From assembly GCF_001579945.1 (NCBI RefSeq), contig NZ_CP011971.1, positions 2,382,001 to 2,446,000 on the forward strand: a stretch of DNA of 64,000 nt, in the 5' to 3' direction. The first letter of the stretch is position 1. Each line of letters begins with the position of its first letter. The position numbers and the translations under genes are program-made. The notes under the pieces were generated by a model. That model was not told the origin of the DNA, ran no database searches, and saw only the letters and a program-made list of their open reading frames with translations. The DNA comes from Steroidobacter denitrificans (GTDB lineage Bacteria > Pseudomonadota > Gammaproteobacteria > Steroidobacterales > Steroidobacteraceae). Shown here in pieces: positions 36,542 through 46,347 of this stretch.

Positions 36542-37035
36542 CGGTTCGTCTCCTGCGCGCCCTGGCCGGCGTCGTCGCGGCGGCCGAAAGAAGCCACCAG
36601 CTGATTGATGAGGTTTTCCAGCACCAGGGCGTCCTGCACGAAATCGATACGATCCCCCTGGGTCAGGAACTCCTCATCCCCGCCTGCGGTAAGACCGACG
36701 TACTGCCCTCCCAGCAGACCCGAGGTCATGATGCTCGCATCACTATCTTTCGGAATCCTGTTGTAGGCCGAGGCGATGCGCATGCGCACGACTGCCTTGT
36801 AGACGTCCTGATCGAAGGCGATCGAGTCGACGCGCCCGATGGTCACGCCCGCCATCGATACGGCTGCGCCGGGTTTCAGGCTGCCGATATTTTCGAACAA
36901 GGCCGTCACCTCGTAACTCCTGCCGTCGATCGAAAGTTCTCGGTTGGTGATCTGGGTCACCAGGAAGAACAGCGCGGCAAAGCCGAGCAGCACGAACAGC
37001 CCGGTCGATATTTCCACAGTGCGCGTCGCACGCAT
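36538..37035 (-). CDS. mlaD: MlaD MCE-domain substrate-binding subunit
   Basis: MlaD is a single-pass inner-membrane protein whose hexameric MCE ring channels phospholipids. The roughly 165-residue protein has one N-terminal membrane helix (ISTGLFVLLGFAALFFLV) and an MCE domain with YEVTALFENIGSLKPGAAVSMAGVTIGRV and MTSGLLGGQYVGL. The ATG at 37035 fits E. coli MlaD; a GTG two codons upstream is less likely. It overlaps mlaC by four bases and follows mlaE by 20 bases. Confidence 0.94.
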   Translation of the reverse strand: MRATRTVEISTGLFVLLGFAALFFLVTQITNRELSIDGRSYEVTALFENIGSLKPGAAVSMAGVTIGRVDSIAFDQDVYKAVVRMRIASAYNRIPKDSDASIMTSGLLGGQYVGLTAGGDEEFLTQGDRIDFVQDALVLENLINQLVASFGRRDDAGQGAQETNR

Positions 37036-37055
37036 AACCACCCCGATGTTTCAAG

Positions 37056-37823
37056 TCACAGCAGCACGGCTGTGAGCATATAATCCAAAATCAATGTCAA
37101 TACGGCAGAGGAAACGACTGTACGGGTGGTCGCCTGCCCCACCCCTTCCGCGGTAGGCTTCGCCGTATAACCCTCGTACACCGCGATCAGGCTGCAGGCA
37201 ACGCCGAATACGCAGCCCTTGATGATGCCTTCCATCACATCATCGGTGGTGACGCTGGAGCGCATCTGCGACCAGAACGACGCGGAATCCACCCCGAACA
37301 ATTGCACGCCCACCACTTGCACGCCGAAGATGCCGATGCCGATGAATATGATGGTGAGCAGCGGCATCGCCAGCATCCCGCCCAGGAAGCGAGGCGCCAC
37401 GACGCGGCGCATCGGGTCCACGGCCATCATTTCCATCGCCGTGAGCTGGTCGGTGGCGCGCATCAAGCCGATTTCGGAAGCCAGCGCTGTGCCCGCCCGC
37501 CCGGCGAACAGCAATGCAGTGACCACCGGACCGAGCTCCTTGATCAAGGCCAGAGCCGCCGCCGTGCCCAGTGCATCCTCCGATCCGAACCGCAGCAACA
37601 GATCGTAGCCCTGCAGTCCGAGCACCGCGCCGACGAACAGGCCGCAGGTCATGATGATGACCAGCGACAACGCTCCCGTATTATGGATCTGTTCGATGAT
37701 CAGCCTCGGGCGCAGCAAGGCGCGCGGCACCTGCGCCAGCAGGCGGCCGAAGAACAGCGCCGTTGCGCCGATCGACGCTAGAAATCTCAGCAAGCCCTGA
37801 ATCAGTTCGCGCAACAGATTCAT
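37056..37823 (-). CDS. mlaE: MlaE permease of the Mla ABC transporter
   Basis: MlaE is the inner-membrane permease of the MlaFEDB phospholipid transporter. The 255-residue protein has five to six hydrophobic helices. Conserved family segments are GALSLVIIMTCGLFVGAVLGLQGY, the loop ELGPVVTALLFAGRAGTALASEIG split over residues 92-116, TDQLTAMEMMAVDP and KGCVFGVACSLIAVYEGY. The start overlaps the mlaF stop by ATGA. Confidence 0.95.
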   Translation of the reverse strand: MNLLRELIQGLLRFLASIGATALFFGRLLAQVPRALLRPRLIIEQIHNTGALSLVIIMTCGLFVGAVLGLQGYDLLLRFGSEDALGTAAALALIKELGPVVTALLFAGRAGTALASEIGLMRATDQLTAMEMMAVDPMRRVVAPRFLGGMLAMPLLTIIFIGIGIFGVQVVGVQLFGVDSASFWSQMRSSVTTDDVMEGIIKGCVFGVACSLIAVYEGYTAKPTAEGVGQATTRTVVSSAVLTLILDYMLTAVLL

Positions 37824-38686
37824 CTGGAACCTGCCAGCAATTGTTCATGATAATCGGGCGCCGGATAATGGAAGGTCACCGGCCCGTCCGGCAAACCGTT
37901 CATGAACTGATGCACGATTTGTGCATCATGTCCATGAAGATCCGCAAACGTACCGGCGGCGGCCACCTTGCCGCCGGACAGAATGTAGCTGATGTCCGCC
38001 AGCGCCTTGAGTTCCTCCACATCGTGCGATACCACGATGCTGGTGATGCCCAGCGCGCTGTTCATCTGTCGTACCAGCCGTACGATCATACCCATCGAGA
38101 TCGGATCCAGCCCGGTGAAAGGCTCATCGTAGATCAATAATTCCGGGTCGGTCGCCATGGCGCGCGCCAGCGCCACGCGGCGAGCCATACCCCCGGAAAG
38201 CTCCGTGGGCAGCAGCGAGGCGGCGCCGCGCAAGCCCACGGCCTGCAGCTTGGTCAGCACGATATTGCGGATAAGAGATTCCGGCAGATTCGTATGCTCC
38301 CGCAGCGGAAAAGCCACATTCTCGAAGACGTCGATGTCGGTCAGCAGGGCGCCGTTCTGGAACAGCATGCCCATGCGCAGACGCATTTCATACAATTGCC
38401 GGCGCGACAGACTCGCGACATCCATACCGTCGAACAGGATCTGGCCGCGGTCCGCGCGTATCTGGCCGGTGATCAGGCGTAGCAAGGTGGTCTTGCCCGT
38501 GCCGCTGGGCCCCATGATGGCGGTGATCTTGCCGCGCGGGATGGACATGTCGAGACCCGCAAAGATCGAGCGACGTCCTATCGAGTAGTAGACATCGCGT
38601 ATCTCCACCAGGATGTCCGGGGCGGACGCCTGAGCTGCAGACGGCGATACAGCCTGCATGGGTGAAGCGTTCGACTGCATTTTCAT
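37820..38686 (-). CDS. mlaF: MlaF ATP-binding subunit of the Mla ABC transporter
   Basis: This 288-residue ABC ATPase powers MlaE. It has Walker A GPSGTGKTT, the Q loop MGMLFQNGAL, signature ELSGGMARRVALARA, Walker B LLIYDEPFTGLD and the switch histidine in IVVSHDVEE. The ATG at 38686 follows GGAGG; the open frame upstream to 39373 lies antisense-like under the aldolase gene and is rejected. It is the first gene of mlaFEDCB, 71 bp downstream of the aldolase stop on the same strand. Confidence 0.95.
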   Translation of the reverse strand: MKMQSNASPMQAVSPSAAQASAPDILVEIRDVYYSIGRRSIFAGLDMSIPRGKITAIMGPSGTGKTTLLRLITGQIRADRGQILFDGMDVASLSRRQLYEMRLRMGMLFQNGALLTDIDVFENVAFPLREHTNLPESLIRNIVLTKLQAVGLRGAASLLPTELSGGMARRVALARAMATDPELLIYDEPFTGLDPISMGMIVRLVRQMNSALGITSIVVSHDVEELKALADISYILSGGKVAAAGTFADLHGHDAQIVHQFMNGLPDGPVTFHYPAPDYHEQLLAGSR

Positions 38687-38757
38687 GGCCTCCGATGGCT
38701 TGAATGCGCTCCGCGCGATCCTGGACCGCGCGAAGCGCAGCGGGCGCGGCGGTGCGG

Positions 38758-39780
38758 CTAGGCCGCGGCCTGCTCCTGCTTGGCATCGTACGCGCCCGAT
38801 CGCGCCAGACCGTTGAATTTCGCACGGCGCAGGAACGCCTTCTGCCCGGCCTCGACGTTCTCCGGCTTGCCGCCCCAGGCCTGCAAGGCTTCCTCCTGAA
38901 GCGCGCGGCCGTAGGAGAAGGTCAGCTCCCAGGGATGCGGACCCAATACGTTCATGCGATTCAAATGCTCGGTGGCCTCCGGCGAGCTTTGTCCGCCCGA
39001 CAGGAAGGCGATGCCCGGTACCGCACTCGGCACGTGGCGGCGCAGGCAGCGAATCGTTGCCTCGGCGACCTGCTGGGCTGCGGCGCGCATAGGACATTTT
39101 TTGCCTGAAATCACCATGTTGGGCTTCAGGATCGTACCTTCGAGATGAATGCGGTGTGAATGCAACTGGGCAAACACCGCCGCCAGCACTTGATTCGTGA
39201 CCTCCTCGCAGCGCTCCAGCGTATGTCCGCCATCCATCAGCACTTCGGGCTCGACGATCGGCACGATGCCCGCTTCCTGACACAGCGCCGCATAGCGCGC
39301 CAGCGCATGGGCATTCGCCTCGATGGCGAATGCCGTCGGAATATCCTCGGCGATATCGATCACCGCGCGCCATTTGGCAAAGCGCGCACCCAGCCCGTGA
39401 TACTCCGCCAGACGTTCACGCAGGCCATCCAGACCTTCGGTAATAGTCTCCTTCGGAAAGCCCGCGAGAGCCTTGGCACCCATGTCGACCTTGATGCCCG
39501 GCAGAATACCCAGCCCCTGCAGGTACTGCGGGAAGGGCGTGCCATCCTTGGTTTTCTGGCGAATCGTCTCGTCGTACAAGATCACGCCGCTGATATAGTC
39601 GGCCGCTGCCGGCGCGGTGAACAGCAGTTCCCGGTATGAGCGGCGGGTCTCTTGCGTGGACTCCACCTTGATGTTGTCGAAGCGCTTCTTGATCGTACCG
39701 CTGGATTCATCGGCTGCCAGGATGCCCTTGCCTTTCGCAACCATCGCCCGGGCGATGGTCTCAAGTTCACTGCGATTCAT
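38758..39780 (-). CDS. Class I fructose-bisphosphate aldolase (eukaryote-type)
   Basis: This enzyme cleaves fructose 1,6-bisphosphate to triose phosphates through a lysine Schiff base and needs no metal. The 340-residue protein matches the classical class I fold: KGILAADESSGTIKKRF near the N-terminus, the Schiff-base lysine in EGTILKPNMV, VPGIAFLSGGQSSPEATEHL, and LTFSYGRALQEEAL. The C-terminal tail is AKQEQAAA. It lies upstream of mlaFEDCB in the same direction. Metal independence may suit a low-oxygen lifestyle, but the link to Mla is probably only positional. Confidence 0.94.
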   Translation of the reverse strand: MNRSELETIARAMVAKGKGILAADESSGTIKKRFDNIKVESTQETRRSYRELLFTAPAAADYISGVILYDETIRQKTKDGTPFPQYLQGLGILPGIKVDMGAKALAGFPKETITEGLDGLRERLAEYHGLGARFAKWRAVIDIAEDIPTAFAIEANAHALARYAALCQEAGIVPIVEPEVLMDGGHTLERCEEVTNQVLAAVFAQLHSHRIHLEGTILKPNMVISGKKCPMRAAAQQVAEATIRCLRRHVPSAVPGIAFLSGGQSSPEATEHLNRMNVLGPHPWELTFSYGRALQEEALQAWGGKPENVEAGQKAFLRRAKFNGLARSGAYDAKQEQAAA

Positions 39781-40131
39781 ACGTCCTCCGCTTGCATTTC
39801 AACGTCTTCGTCCCGAGCCGCTGGAATATCCGCTTTCCACGCCTTCGCCCCTGAAGACGGCTTTTCCCGCAGACGACCCAAAGACGGCCCATCATTAATA
39901 TGAGCTATGGCCCGTTCGATGACGGTGCCTGATAAAAAGATCGCTAGGATAGCAAATTGCATGCGGACTCATTGCGATCCAAGGCCCGATCCTGGCGCTC
40001 CGCGGTGCGGCCGGCACCCCGGCCCCGGTCACACATGCCCGCGCCGACCCTGCCCCTATGACGTACCGATGCGGCATGCCGGCGAAATATTTTCACCTTT
40101 GACCTGTTCACGAGTGGCCGCGAGCTTGCAT
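39781..40131. other. Intergenic region between the aldolase and the suf regulator
   Basis: No gene seen. It should carry the divergent promoters of the aldolase (minus) and the suf cluster (plus). The stretch at 39890-39960 is relatively AT-rich. The only defined motif found is the inverted repeat that begins at 40132. Confidence 0.5.
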
Positions 40132-40150
40132 TGGGACTAGAATGGTCCCA
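40132..40150. promoter_or_regulatory. Inverted repeat over the suf -10 element, candidate Rrf2 operator
   Basis: TGGGAC and GTCCCA arms flank TAGAATG. The TAGAAT (40138-40143) makes a plausible -10 with no good -35. A repressor binding here would block the promoter, and the first downstream gene encodes an Fe-S cysteine-containing Rrf2 regulator, so this is a natural autoregulation site. Confidence 0.5.
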
Positions 40151-40255
40151 TATCTATCCACGGACGCGTCCGCACGCCCGGACGCGCCGTTGAGATCTCC
40201 GGAGAGGCCCCCGGGTTCTCGAGGTTCCGGGTTCGCCCCGTTTGAAGGAGTCATG

Positions 40256-40714
40256 ATGCTGCGAATCAGTAAACTGACCGACTACGGCACGGTGATCCTC
40301 GCCTGCCTGGCGGCACAGCGGGAACAACGGTTGTGGACGGCCGCAGAAGTTTCCGAACGCACCCAGCTGGGGCAGGCCACCGTGAGCAAGCTGCTGAAAA
40401 AGATGCAGCGCGGCGGTCTGGTGGTATCGACCCGCGGCAGCCGCGGCGGCTATCGCCTCGCCCTGCCGGCCACCGAGATCACCGCTGCGCACATCGTGGA
40501 TGCGCTGGAAGGGCCCTTTGCAATCACCGAATGCAGCAGCGAACACAGCTCTTGCAGCATCGAAGCCAACTGCCGGGTCGGCAAGGCATGGCAGCGCGTC
40601 AACGTAGCGATCCATCACGCGCTGAGCGAAATTTCCCTGGCGCAGCTGGCCGGAGTGGAACGCGGCCCGGCCGTAACGGCGCCCGTGCCGCTCGCACGCG
40701 TGACCAACGAGTAG
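40256..40714 (+). CDS. Rrf2-family suf operon regulator with Fe-S cysteines
   Basis: This 152-residue IscR-like regulator has an N-terminal winged helix ([18 protein letters not shown], then [20 protein letters not shown]) and a glycine-rich wing [14 protein letters not shown]. Three cysteines spaced C-x6-C-x5-C ([15 protein letters not shown]) are the usual Fe-S ligands. The family is described as the SUF system assembly regulator. I prefer the second ATG (40256), which is five bases from the GAAGGAG ribosome site, over the ATG at 40253. It heads sufBCDSU-sufT. Confidence 0.92.
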   Translation: MLRISKLTDYGTVILACLAAQREQRLWTAAEVSERTQLGQATVSKLLKKMQRGGLVVSTRGSRGGYRLALPATEITAAHIVDALEGPFAITECSSEHSSCSIEANCRVGKAWQRVNVAIHHALSEISLAQLAGVERGPAVTAPVPLARVTNE

Positions 40715-40763
40715 ATACCCCGAAGCATCGGCCCCAATACCGCAACCCCCGCACCGACACAAC

Positions 40764-42221
40764 ATGTCCAGCAATCCGCAACACGATCCCGCCCTCGAAA
40801 GCCTGGTCGGCCAGAAGTACCGGCATGGCTTCGTCACGGACATTGAAGCCGATACCGTGCCCCCCGGCCTGGATGAAGATGTCATCCGCCTGATTTCACG
40901 TAAAAAAAAGGAGCCGCAGTTCATGCTGGACTGGCGGCTGAAATCCTACCGGCACTGGCTGACCATGCATGAGCCGGATTGGCCGCATCTGCGCATCGCG
41001 CCGATGGACTACCAGTCGATTTCCTATTACTCCGCGCCGAAGGCCCGGACCGATGCGCCCAAGAGCCTCGATGAAGTCGATCCGAAGCTGCTCGAAACCT
41101 ATGACAAGCTCGGTATCCCGCTGCATGAGCGCGCCCGCCTGGCGGGCGTAGCCGTCGATGCCGTATTCGACAGCGTATCGGTCGCCACGACGTTCAAGGA
41201 GCGCCTTGCCAAGGCGGGAGTCATTTTTTGTGCATTCTCTGAAGCTGTACTGAAGCATCCCGAACTGGTGGAGCGATATCTCGGCACCGTCGTGCCCTAT
41301 ACGGACAATTTTTTCGCAACCTTGAATTCGGCGGTGTTCTCCGACGGCTCGTTCGTATTCGTCCCCAAGGGGGTGCGCTGCCCCATGGAGCTGTCCACTT
41401 ATTTCCGTATCAATGCCGCTAACACCGGCCAGTTCGAACGCACACTGATCATCGCCGAGGAAGGCTCCCACGTCAGCTACCTGGAAGGCTGCACCGCCCC
41501 CATGCGCGACGAGAACCAGCTGCATGCCGCGGTCGTGGAACTGGTGGCTCTGGAGGGAGCGCAGATCAAATACTCGACCGTGCAGAACTGGTACCCGGGC
41601 GACGAAAACGGCCTTGGCGGCATTTATAATTTCGTCACCAAGCGCGGCGAATGCCGCGGCGCCAACTCCCGCATCAGCTGGACCCAGGTGGAAACCGGCT
41701 CGGCGATCACCTGGAAATATCCCAGCGTCGTGCTCACCGGCGCGAACTCCGTAGGCGAGTTCTATTCGGTCGCCGTCGCCAATAATTATCAGCAGGCCGA
41801 TACCGGCACCAAGATGATCCACATCGGGCCGAACACCAGCAGCACGATCGTATCCAAGGGAATCTCGGCGGGCTATGGCCAAAACAGCTACCGCGGCCTG
41901 GTCAAAATCCTGCCCGGCGCGGCCAATGCGCGTAACTTTACGCAATGCGATTCGTTGCTGATGGGCGATCGCTGCGGCGCACATACCTTCCCCTATATGG
42001 AAGTACGTGCACCCAGCGCCAGCGTAGAGCACGAAGCAACGACCTCCAAGATCGGCGACGACCAGCTGTTCTACTGTCTCAGCCGCGGCATTTCCTCCGA
42101 GGATGCCGTCAACATGATCGTCAACGGATTCTGCAAAGCGGTTTTCAAGGAACTGCCGATGGAATTCGCGGTCGAGGCTCAGAATCTGCTCGCCGTCAGC
42201 CTCGAAGGCTCGGTGGGTTGA
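40764..42221 (+). CDS. sufB: SufB Fe-S cluster scaffold subunit
   Basis: SufB is the core scaffold of the SufBCD complex that assembles Fe-S clusters. The 485-residue protein includes YYSAPKA, FVYVPKG-like [21 protein letters not shown], the EGCTAPMRD segment, [22 protein letters not shown], and the C-terminal [23 protein letters not shown] split over residues 414-436. It follows the regulator by 49 bp and sufC follows 15 bp after its stop. Confidence 0.97.
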   Translation: MSSNPQHDPALESLVGQKYRHGFVTDIEADTVPPGLDEDVIRLISRKKKEPQFMLDWRLKSYRHWLTMHEPDWPHLRIAPMDYQSISYYSAPKARTDAPKSLDEVDPKLLETYDKLGIPLHERARLAGVAVDAVFDSVSVATTFKERLAKAGVIFCAFSEAVLKHPELVERYLGTVVPYTDNFFATLNSAVFSDGSFVFVPKGVRCPMELSTYFRINAANTGQFERTLIIAEEGSHVSYLEGCTAPMRDENQLHAAVVELVALEGAQIKYSTVQNWYPGDENGLGGIYNFVTKRGECRGANSRISWTQVETGSAITWKYPSVVLTGANSVGEFYSVAVANNYQQADTGTKMIHIGPNTSSTIVSKGISAGYGQNSYRGLVKILPGAANARNFTQCDSLLMGDRCGAHTFPYMEVRAPSASVEHEATTSKIGDDQLFYCLSRGISSEDAVNMIVNGFCKAVFKELPMEFAVEAQNLLAVSLEGSVG

Positions 42222-42236
42222 AAGCGATCAATCACA

Positions 42237-43004
42237 ATGGAATCCCAGACCGTGTTGAAAATCAGTGATCTACATGTAAGCGCCGGCGGCCGGCAGATTC
42301 TCGATGGCTTGTCGCTCGAGGTTGCCGCTGGAGAGGTGCACGCCATCATGGGCCCGAACGGCTCGGGCAAAAGCACGCTCGCCCAGGTACTTGCCGGACG
42401 CGAAGGCTACGAAGTCACCTCGGGCAGCGTCATCTACCGGGATCGGGATCTGCTGGCGCTGCCACCGGAAGAACGCGCCCGCGAAGGCGTCTTCCTGGCA
42501 TTCCAATATCCGGTCGAGATTCCCGGCGTCAACAACGTGTACTTGCTCAAAGCGGCGTTGAATGCGATCCGCAAGCATCGCGGCGAGGCGGAAGCCGATG
42601 CTTTCGAATTCCTGGCACTGGTACGGGAAAAAATGAAGCTCATGCAGATGGACGAGAGCTTCCTCAACCGCGGCGTCAACGAAGGATTTTCCGGCGGCGA
42701 AAAGAAGCGCAACGAAATCCTGCAAATGGCGGTGCTCGAACCGGCACTGGCGCTGCTGGACGAGACCGATTCAGGCCTGGACATCGACGCGCTGCGCATC
42801 GTCGCCAACGGTGTCAACAGCCTGCGCCGTGCGGACCGCTCCATCGTCATGGTCACGCATTATCAGCGACTGCTGGATTACATCGAACCCGACTATGTTC
42901 ATGTACTGTCGGACGGCCGCATCATCAAGTCCGGCGACAAGTCACTGGCACTCGAGTTGGAAAAGCGCGGCTATGACTGGGTGAAGCAAGAGGCCGCTGC
43001 ATGA
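42237..43004 (+). CDS. sufC: SufC ATPase of the Fe-S assembly complex
   Basis: SufC is a soluble ABC-type ATPase that drives conformational change in SufBCD. The 255-residue protein has Walker A GPNGSGKSTL, the SufC-type Q-loop region VFLAFQYPVEIPGV, the signature FSGGEKKRNEILQM, Walker B LALLDETDSGLDIDALRIV and the histidine in VMVTHYQRLLDYI. Its stop overlaps the sufD start (ATGA). Confidence 0.97.
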   Translation: MESQTVLKISDLHVSAGGRQILDGLSLEVAAGEVHAIMGPNGSGKSTLAQVLAGREGYEVTSGSVIYRDRDLLALPPEERAREGVFLAFQYPVEIPGVNNVYLLKAALNAIRKHRGEAEADAFEFLALVREKMKLMQMDESFLNRGVNEGFSGGEKKRNEILQMAVLEPALALLDETDSGLDIDALRIVANGVNSLRRADRSIVMVTHYQRLLDYIEPDYVHVLSDGRIIKSGDKSLALELEKRGYDWVKQEAAA

Positions 43005-44545
43005 GTACGCTGGCCGCCCGGAAAACCGCCACACCGCTTCAACACTGGCGCGCCCTGTTCGATACGCGCTGGAACTCCACGGATGCGCTGACGGCGCTGC
43101 GCCGCGAAGCGCTCGAGGAGTTCCTGTCCGCGGGCTTTCCGACGATCCGACAGGAAGACTGGAAGTACACCAATCTGCGCCGCCTGGATGCACGCGAATT
43201 TACCTTTGCCGATGCCGATGCATCCGAATTCGACACGCAGGGAGCTTCGGCAACGCCCGGCGAGATCACGAAGATCGAGGACGCCGCAGCACTGCAGGCA
43301 CAATGGATCGCGAATCCCGGTGTGCGCATCGTGCTCGTGAACGGCCGCTGGACGCCCAAGCCAGGCTCGACCGGCGCTCATCCTCCGGGGCTCACGCTGC
43401 TGAGCCTGGGTCAGTGGGGTTCGCAAGACGCCGACGCGGCCGCAAAATTCCTGTCCGAAGCGCGTATTCCCCGCTCCGGCGAAGGTTCGGTATCGAGACG
43501 CGCCCCCGAGGTCGTACCCTTCAATTCACGCCAGGGAATCCGGCCGCCGGTGCGCCGCACCCCCCTCGAGCAGCTCAATCTGGCATTCAGCGAGGACGGC
43601 ATCATCATCGAACTCGCCGACGGCATGGACATCGAGCCGGTGTATATCGTCCATCAGATGACCGCGCCGGAGAATACGAATCCGGAGAATGACCAGGAGA
43701 ATATGCAGAGCGCCGCGCCGGCGGCCATGCGCATGGTGCATCCGCGCATCATCGTGCGCACCGGGCGCAACAGCCGCTGCACGCTCATCGAACATTTCCT
43801 CGGACCGGCCGATACCGAGTACTTCACCAACGCGGTCACTCACATCGAGGTCGGCCAAGGCGCCACGATGACCCATTATCGCCTGCAGACGGAATCTCCT
43901 CGCAGCTTCCACATCGCGCACATCGATGCACACGTGCAGGCGGCTGGCCGCTATGCCTGTTACGACATTGCTCTCGGCGCGAATCTGGCGCGCGTAGGTC
44001 TCAGCACCGCACTGGACGGACCCGGAGCCCATGCGGCCTTGTACGGCCTGTTCGTACCGCTGGGTACCCAGCACCTGGACGCCCACACGCGGATCGACCA
44101 TCTGGCTGCGCATACCACCAGCGAGGAGGACTATCGTGGCGTCGCCGGCGGACGCGGGCGCGGCGTCTTCAACGGCAAGGTGATCGTGCATCCCGGGGCA
44201 CAAAAGATCGATGCGCGCCAGTCCAGTCGTAATCTGCTGCTCTCCTCCGGTGCGCAGATCGATACCAAGCCGGAACTGGAGATTTATGCCGACGACGTGA
44301 AATGTGCCCACGGCGCCACCACCGGTCAGCTCGACACCACGGCCCTGTTCTACCTGCGCTCGCGCGGTCTGTCCGAGGACGATGCGCGCGCCCTGCTGAT
44401 TCGCGCCTTCGCCGAGTCGATCCTCACCCGGATCGAACCTGTCGCGCTGCGTGAGCAACTCGAACATCACCTCGATGAGCGATTTGCGACCGCCCAGGAC
44501 AGTCGCGAGGCGCCTCGACAGGGTGCCAATGGAACTCAGCCATGA
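43001..44545 (+). CDS. sufD: SufD subunit of the Fe-S assembly complex
   Basis: SufD pairs with SufB and SufC and is needed for iron acquisition. The 514-residue protein is longer than the typical 420-450. The extra length lies in a central insert (about residues 145-190, with GEGSVSRRAPEVVPFNSR) and a second one near ENTNPENDQENMQSAAP. The conserved C-terminal core is clear: RGVFNGKVIVHPGAQKIDARQSSRNLLLS split over 386-414, then DDVKCAHGATTGQLDTTALFYLRSRG. It overlaps sufC and sufS by four bases. Confidence 0.94.
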   Translation: MSTLAARKTATPLQHWRALFDTRWNSTDALTALRREALEEFLSAGFPTIRQEDWKYTNLRRLDAREFTFADADASEFDTQGASATPGEITKIEDAAALQAQWIANPGVRIVLVNGRWTPKPGSTGAHPPGLTLLSLGQWGSQDADAAAKFLSEARIPRSGEGSVSRRAPEVVPFNSRQGIRPPVRRTPLEQLNLAFSEDGIIIELADGMDIEPVYIVHQMTAPENTNPENDQENMQSAAPAAMRMVHPRIIVRTGRNSRCTLIEHFLGPADTEYFTNAVTHIEVGQGATMTHYRLQTESPRSFHIAHIDAHVQAAGRYACYDIALGANLARVGLSTALDGPGAHAALYGLFVPLGTQHLDAHTRIDHLAAHTTSEEDYRGVAGGRGRGVFNGKVIVHPGAQKIDARQSSRNLLLSSGAQIDTKPELEIYADDVKCAHGATTGQLDTTALFYLRSRGLSEDDARALLIRAFAESILTRIEPVALREQLEHHLDERFATAQDSREAPRQGANGTQP

Positions 44546-45813
44546 GCGCCGTTCCGCCGTTCTCCTCGCAGTTCGCCGATCGGAGCGCAACGCCCGCCTT
44601 CGACGTGGCGGCTTTGCGCCGGGACTTTCCGATTCTGGATCAGAATATCGGTGGCAAACCGCTGGTGTACCTGGACAACGCGGCCTCCAGCCAGCGCCCA
44701 CGCGCAGTCATCAAGGCCATCAGCGACTACTACGAGCACGATCACGCCAATGTGCACCGCGGCGTGCACGCCCTGAGCCAGCGCGCCACGGACGCCTACG
44801 AGGGTGCTCGCGACACGGTACGCCGCTTCATCAATGCCCGGGACGTGAAGGAAATCATTTTCGTGCGCGGCACGACCGAGGCCATCAACCTGGTGGCCCA
44901 GAGCTATGCGCGTCCCGCACTGAAGCCCGGTGATGAAATTCTCATCTCGGCGCTCGAGCATCACGCCAACATCGTGCCCTGGCAATTCGCGTGCGAGCAA
45001 ACCGGCGCGAACCTGAAAGTCATTCCGATCGATCCAAGCGGCGAAGTCGACTTCGCGGCATTCGAAAAACTCATCGGTCCGCGGACCCGACTGCTGGCGC
45101 TCGCGCATGTTTCCAACGCACTGGGTACCGCCGTGCCGGTCGAGCAATTCATTGCCGTCGCGAAGCGCCACGGCGTACCGGTGCTGCTCGATGGCGCACA
45201 GGCGATCGCCCATGCACCGGTGGACGTACAGGCGCTGGACTGCGACTTCTACTGCTTCTCCGCTCACAAGATGCTGGGGCCTACCGGTGTCGGCGTACTC
45301 TATGGCCGGCAGCAGCTGCTGGATGCCATGCCGCCCTGGCAGGGCGGCGGCGACATGATCCTGACCGTGTCTTTCGAAAAGGCCACCTTCAACCAGTTGC
45401 CCTGGAAATTCGAGGCCGGCACGCCGAACATCTCCGGAGTGATCGGTCTGGGTGCCGCAATCGACTATCTGCAGGGTATCGGCATGCAGGCCATCGCGGC
45501 GTATGAGCAGCAACTTCTGGAATACGCCAGCACCCAGCTGCAGACCCTGCCCGGCCTGCGCATCATCGGTACCGCCGCACACAAGGCCGCCGTCGTATCC
45601 TTCGAGCTCGATGGCATCCATCCACACGATATCGGCACGATCCTCGATACCGAAGGCGTCGCGATCCGCACCGGTCATCATTGCGCCATGCCCGTCATGG
45701 ACTTTTTCAAGGTTCCGGCAACCGCGCGCGCCTCGATGGCGTTCTACAACACATTCGAGGAAATCGACCGGCTGGTCGCGGCCCTCAAACATGCACGCAC
45801 ACTGCTGGGCTGA
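44542..45813 (+). CDS. sufS: SufS cysteine desulfurase
   Basis: SufS is a PLP enzyme that takes sulfur from cysteine for cluster assembly. The 423-residue protein shows YLDNAASSQRP, the PLP-site HANVHRGVH, the Schiff-base lysine in CFSAHKMLGPTGVGVLYG and the persulfide cysteine in IRTGHHCAMP, which is the group II (SufS) arrangement. It overlaps sufD and is followed after nine bases by the SufU-like gene. Confidence 0.96.
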   Translation: MSAVPPFSSQFADRSATPAFDVAALRRDFPILDQNIGGKPLVYLDNAASSQRPRAVIKAISDYYEHDHANVHRGVHALSQRATDAYEGARDTVRRFINARDVKEIIFVRGTTEAINLVAQSYARPALKPGDEILISALEHHANIVPWQFACEQTGANLKVIPIDPSGEVDFAAFEKLIGPRTRLLALAHVSNALGTAVPVEQFIAVAKRHGVPVLLDGAQAIAHAPVDVQALDCDFYCFSAHKMLGPTGVGVLYGRQQLLDAMPPWQGGGDMILTVSFEKATFNQLPWKFEAGTPNISGVIGLGAAIDYLQGIGMQAIAAYEQQLLEYASTQLQTLPGLRIIGTAAHKAAVVSFELDGIHPHDIGTILDTEGVAIRTGHHCAMPVMDFFKVPATARASMAFYNTFEEIDRLVAALKHARTLLG

Positions 45814-45822
45814 AACTTTCCC

Positions 45823-46269
45823 ATGGACCTCAAAGATCTCTACCGTGATGTGATCGTCGATCACAACCGTCATCCACGTAATTTCGGCCCGCTGATTCCT
45901 GCGGATACCCAGGCCGAGGGCCACAATCCCCTATGCGGGGATCGCCTCACGGTGTATGTCAATCTCGATGACGATCGCATCCGCGAAGCCAGATTCGAAG
46001 GCAGCGGCTGTGCCATCTCGATCGCGTCCGCGTCGCTGCTGACGGAGGCCGTCAAAAACAAATCCCGCGCCGAAGTACAGGCTCTGTTCGATGACATACA
46101 CCGACTGTTGACCCAGCACGATGCCGATGTCGACCTCGCCAGCCTCGGCAAGCTCGCCGCACTCTCGGGCGTACGCGAATTTCCGGCACGCGTGAAGTGC
46201 GCCAGCCTGTGCTGGCATACCCTCAACGCCGCACTGGAACGCGCCGCCAAGCCGGTGACAACCGAATGA
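45823..46269 (+). CDS. sufU: SufU/NifU-like sulfur-transfer or scaffold protein
   Basis: This 148-residue protein has the three conserved cysteines of the NifU/SufU family in NPLCGDRL, GSGCAISIA and VKCASLCWHTL, with LYRDVIVDHNRHPRNFG at the start. In SUF systems of this kind it accepts sulfur from SufS or serves as scaffold. SufE is absent from this cluster, so SufU probably fills that role here. Confidence 0.93.
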   Translation: MDLKDLYRDVIVDHNRHPRNFGPLIPADTQAEGHNPLCGDRLTVYVNLDDDRIREARFEGSGCAISIASASLLTEAVKNKSRAEVQALFDDIHRLLTQHDADVDLASLGKLAALSGVREFPARVKCASLCWHTLNAALERAAKPVTTE

Positions 46270-46347
46270 CGTACCCCTGACACGCAGACTGCCGGATATC
46301 CTGGCGAACAGCTTCACCGACAACCCGAGACCTACCTGAGTATCAAC

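Noticed and set aside
38687-39373. N-terminal extension of mlaF
   Set aside because: It overlaps the aldolase gene out of frame, while a GGAGG ribosome site precedes the ATG at 38686.
39781-40140. tRNA or small RNA in the aldolase-suf gap
   Set aside because: No cloverleaf, T-loop sequence or terminator could be recognised.
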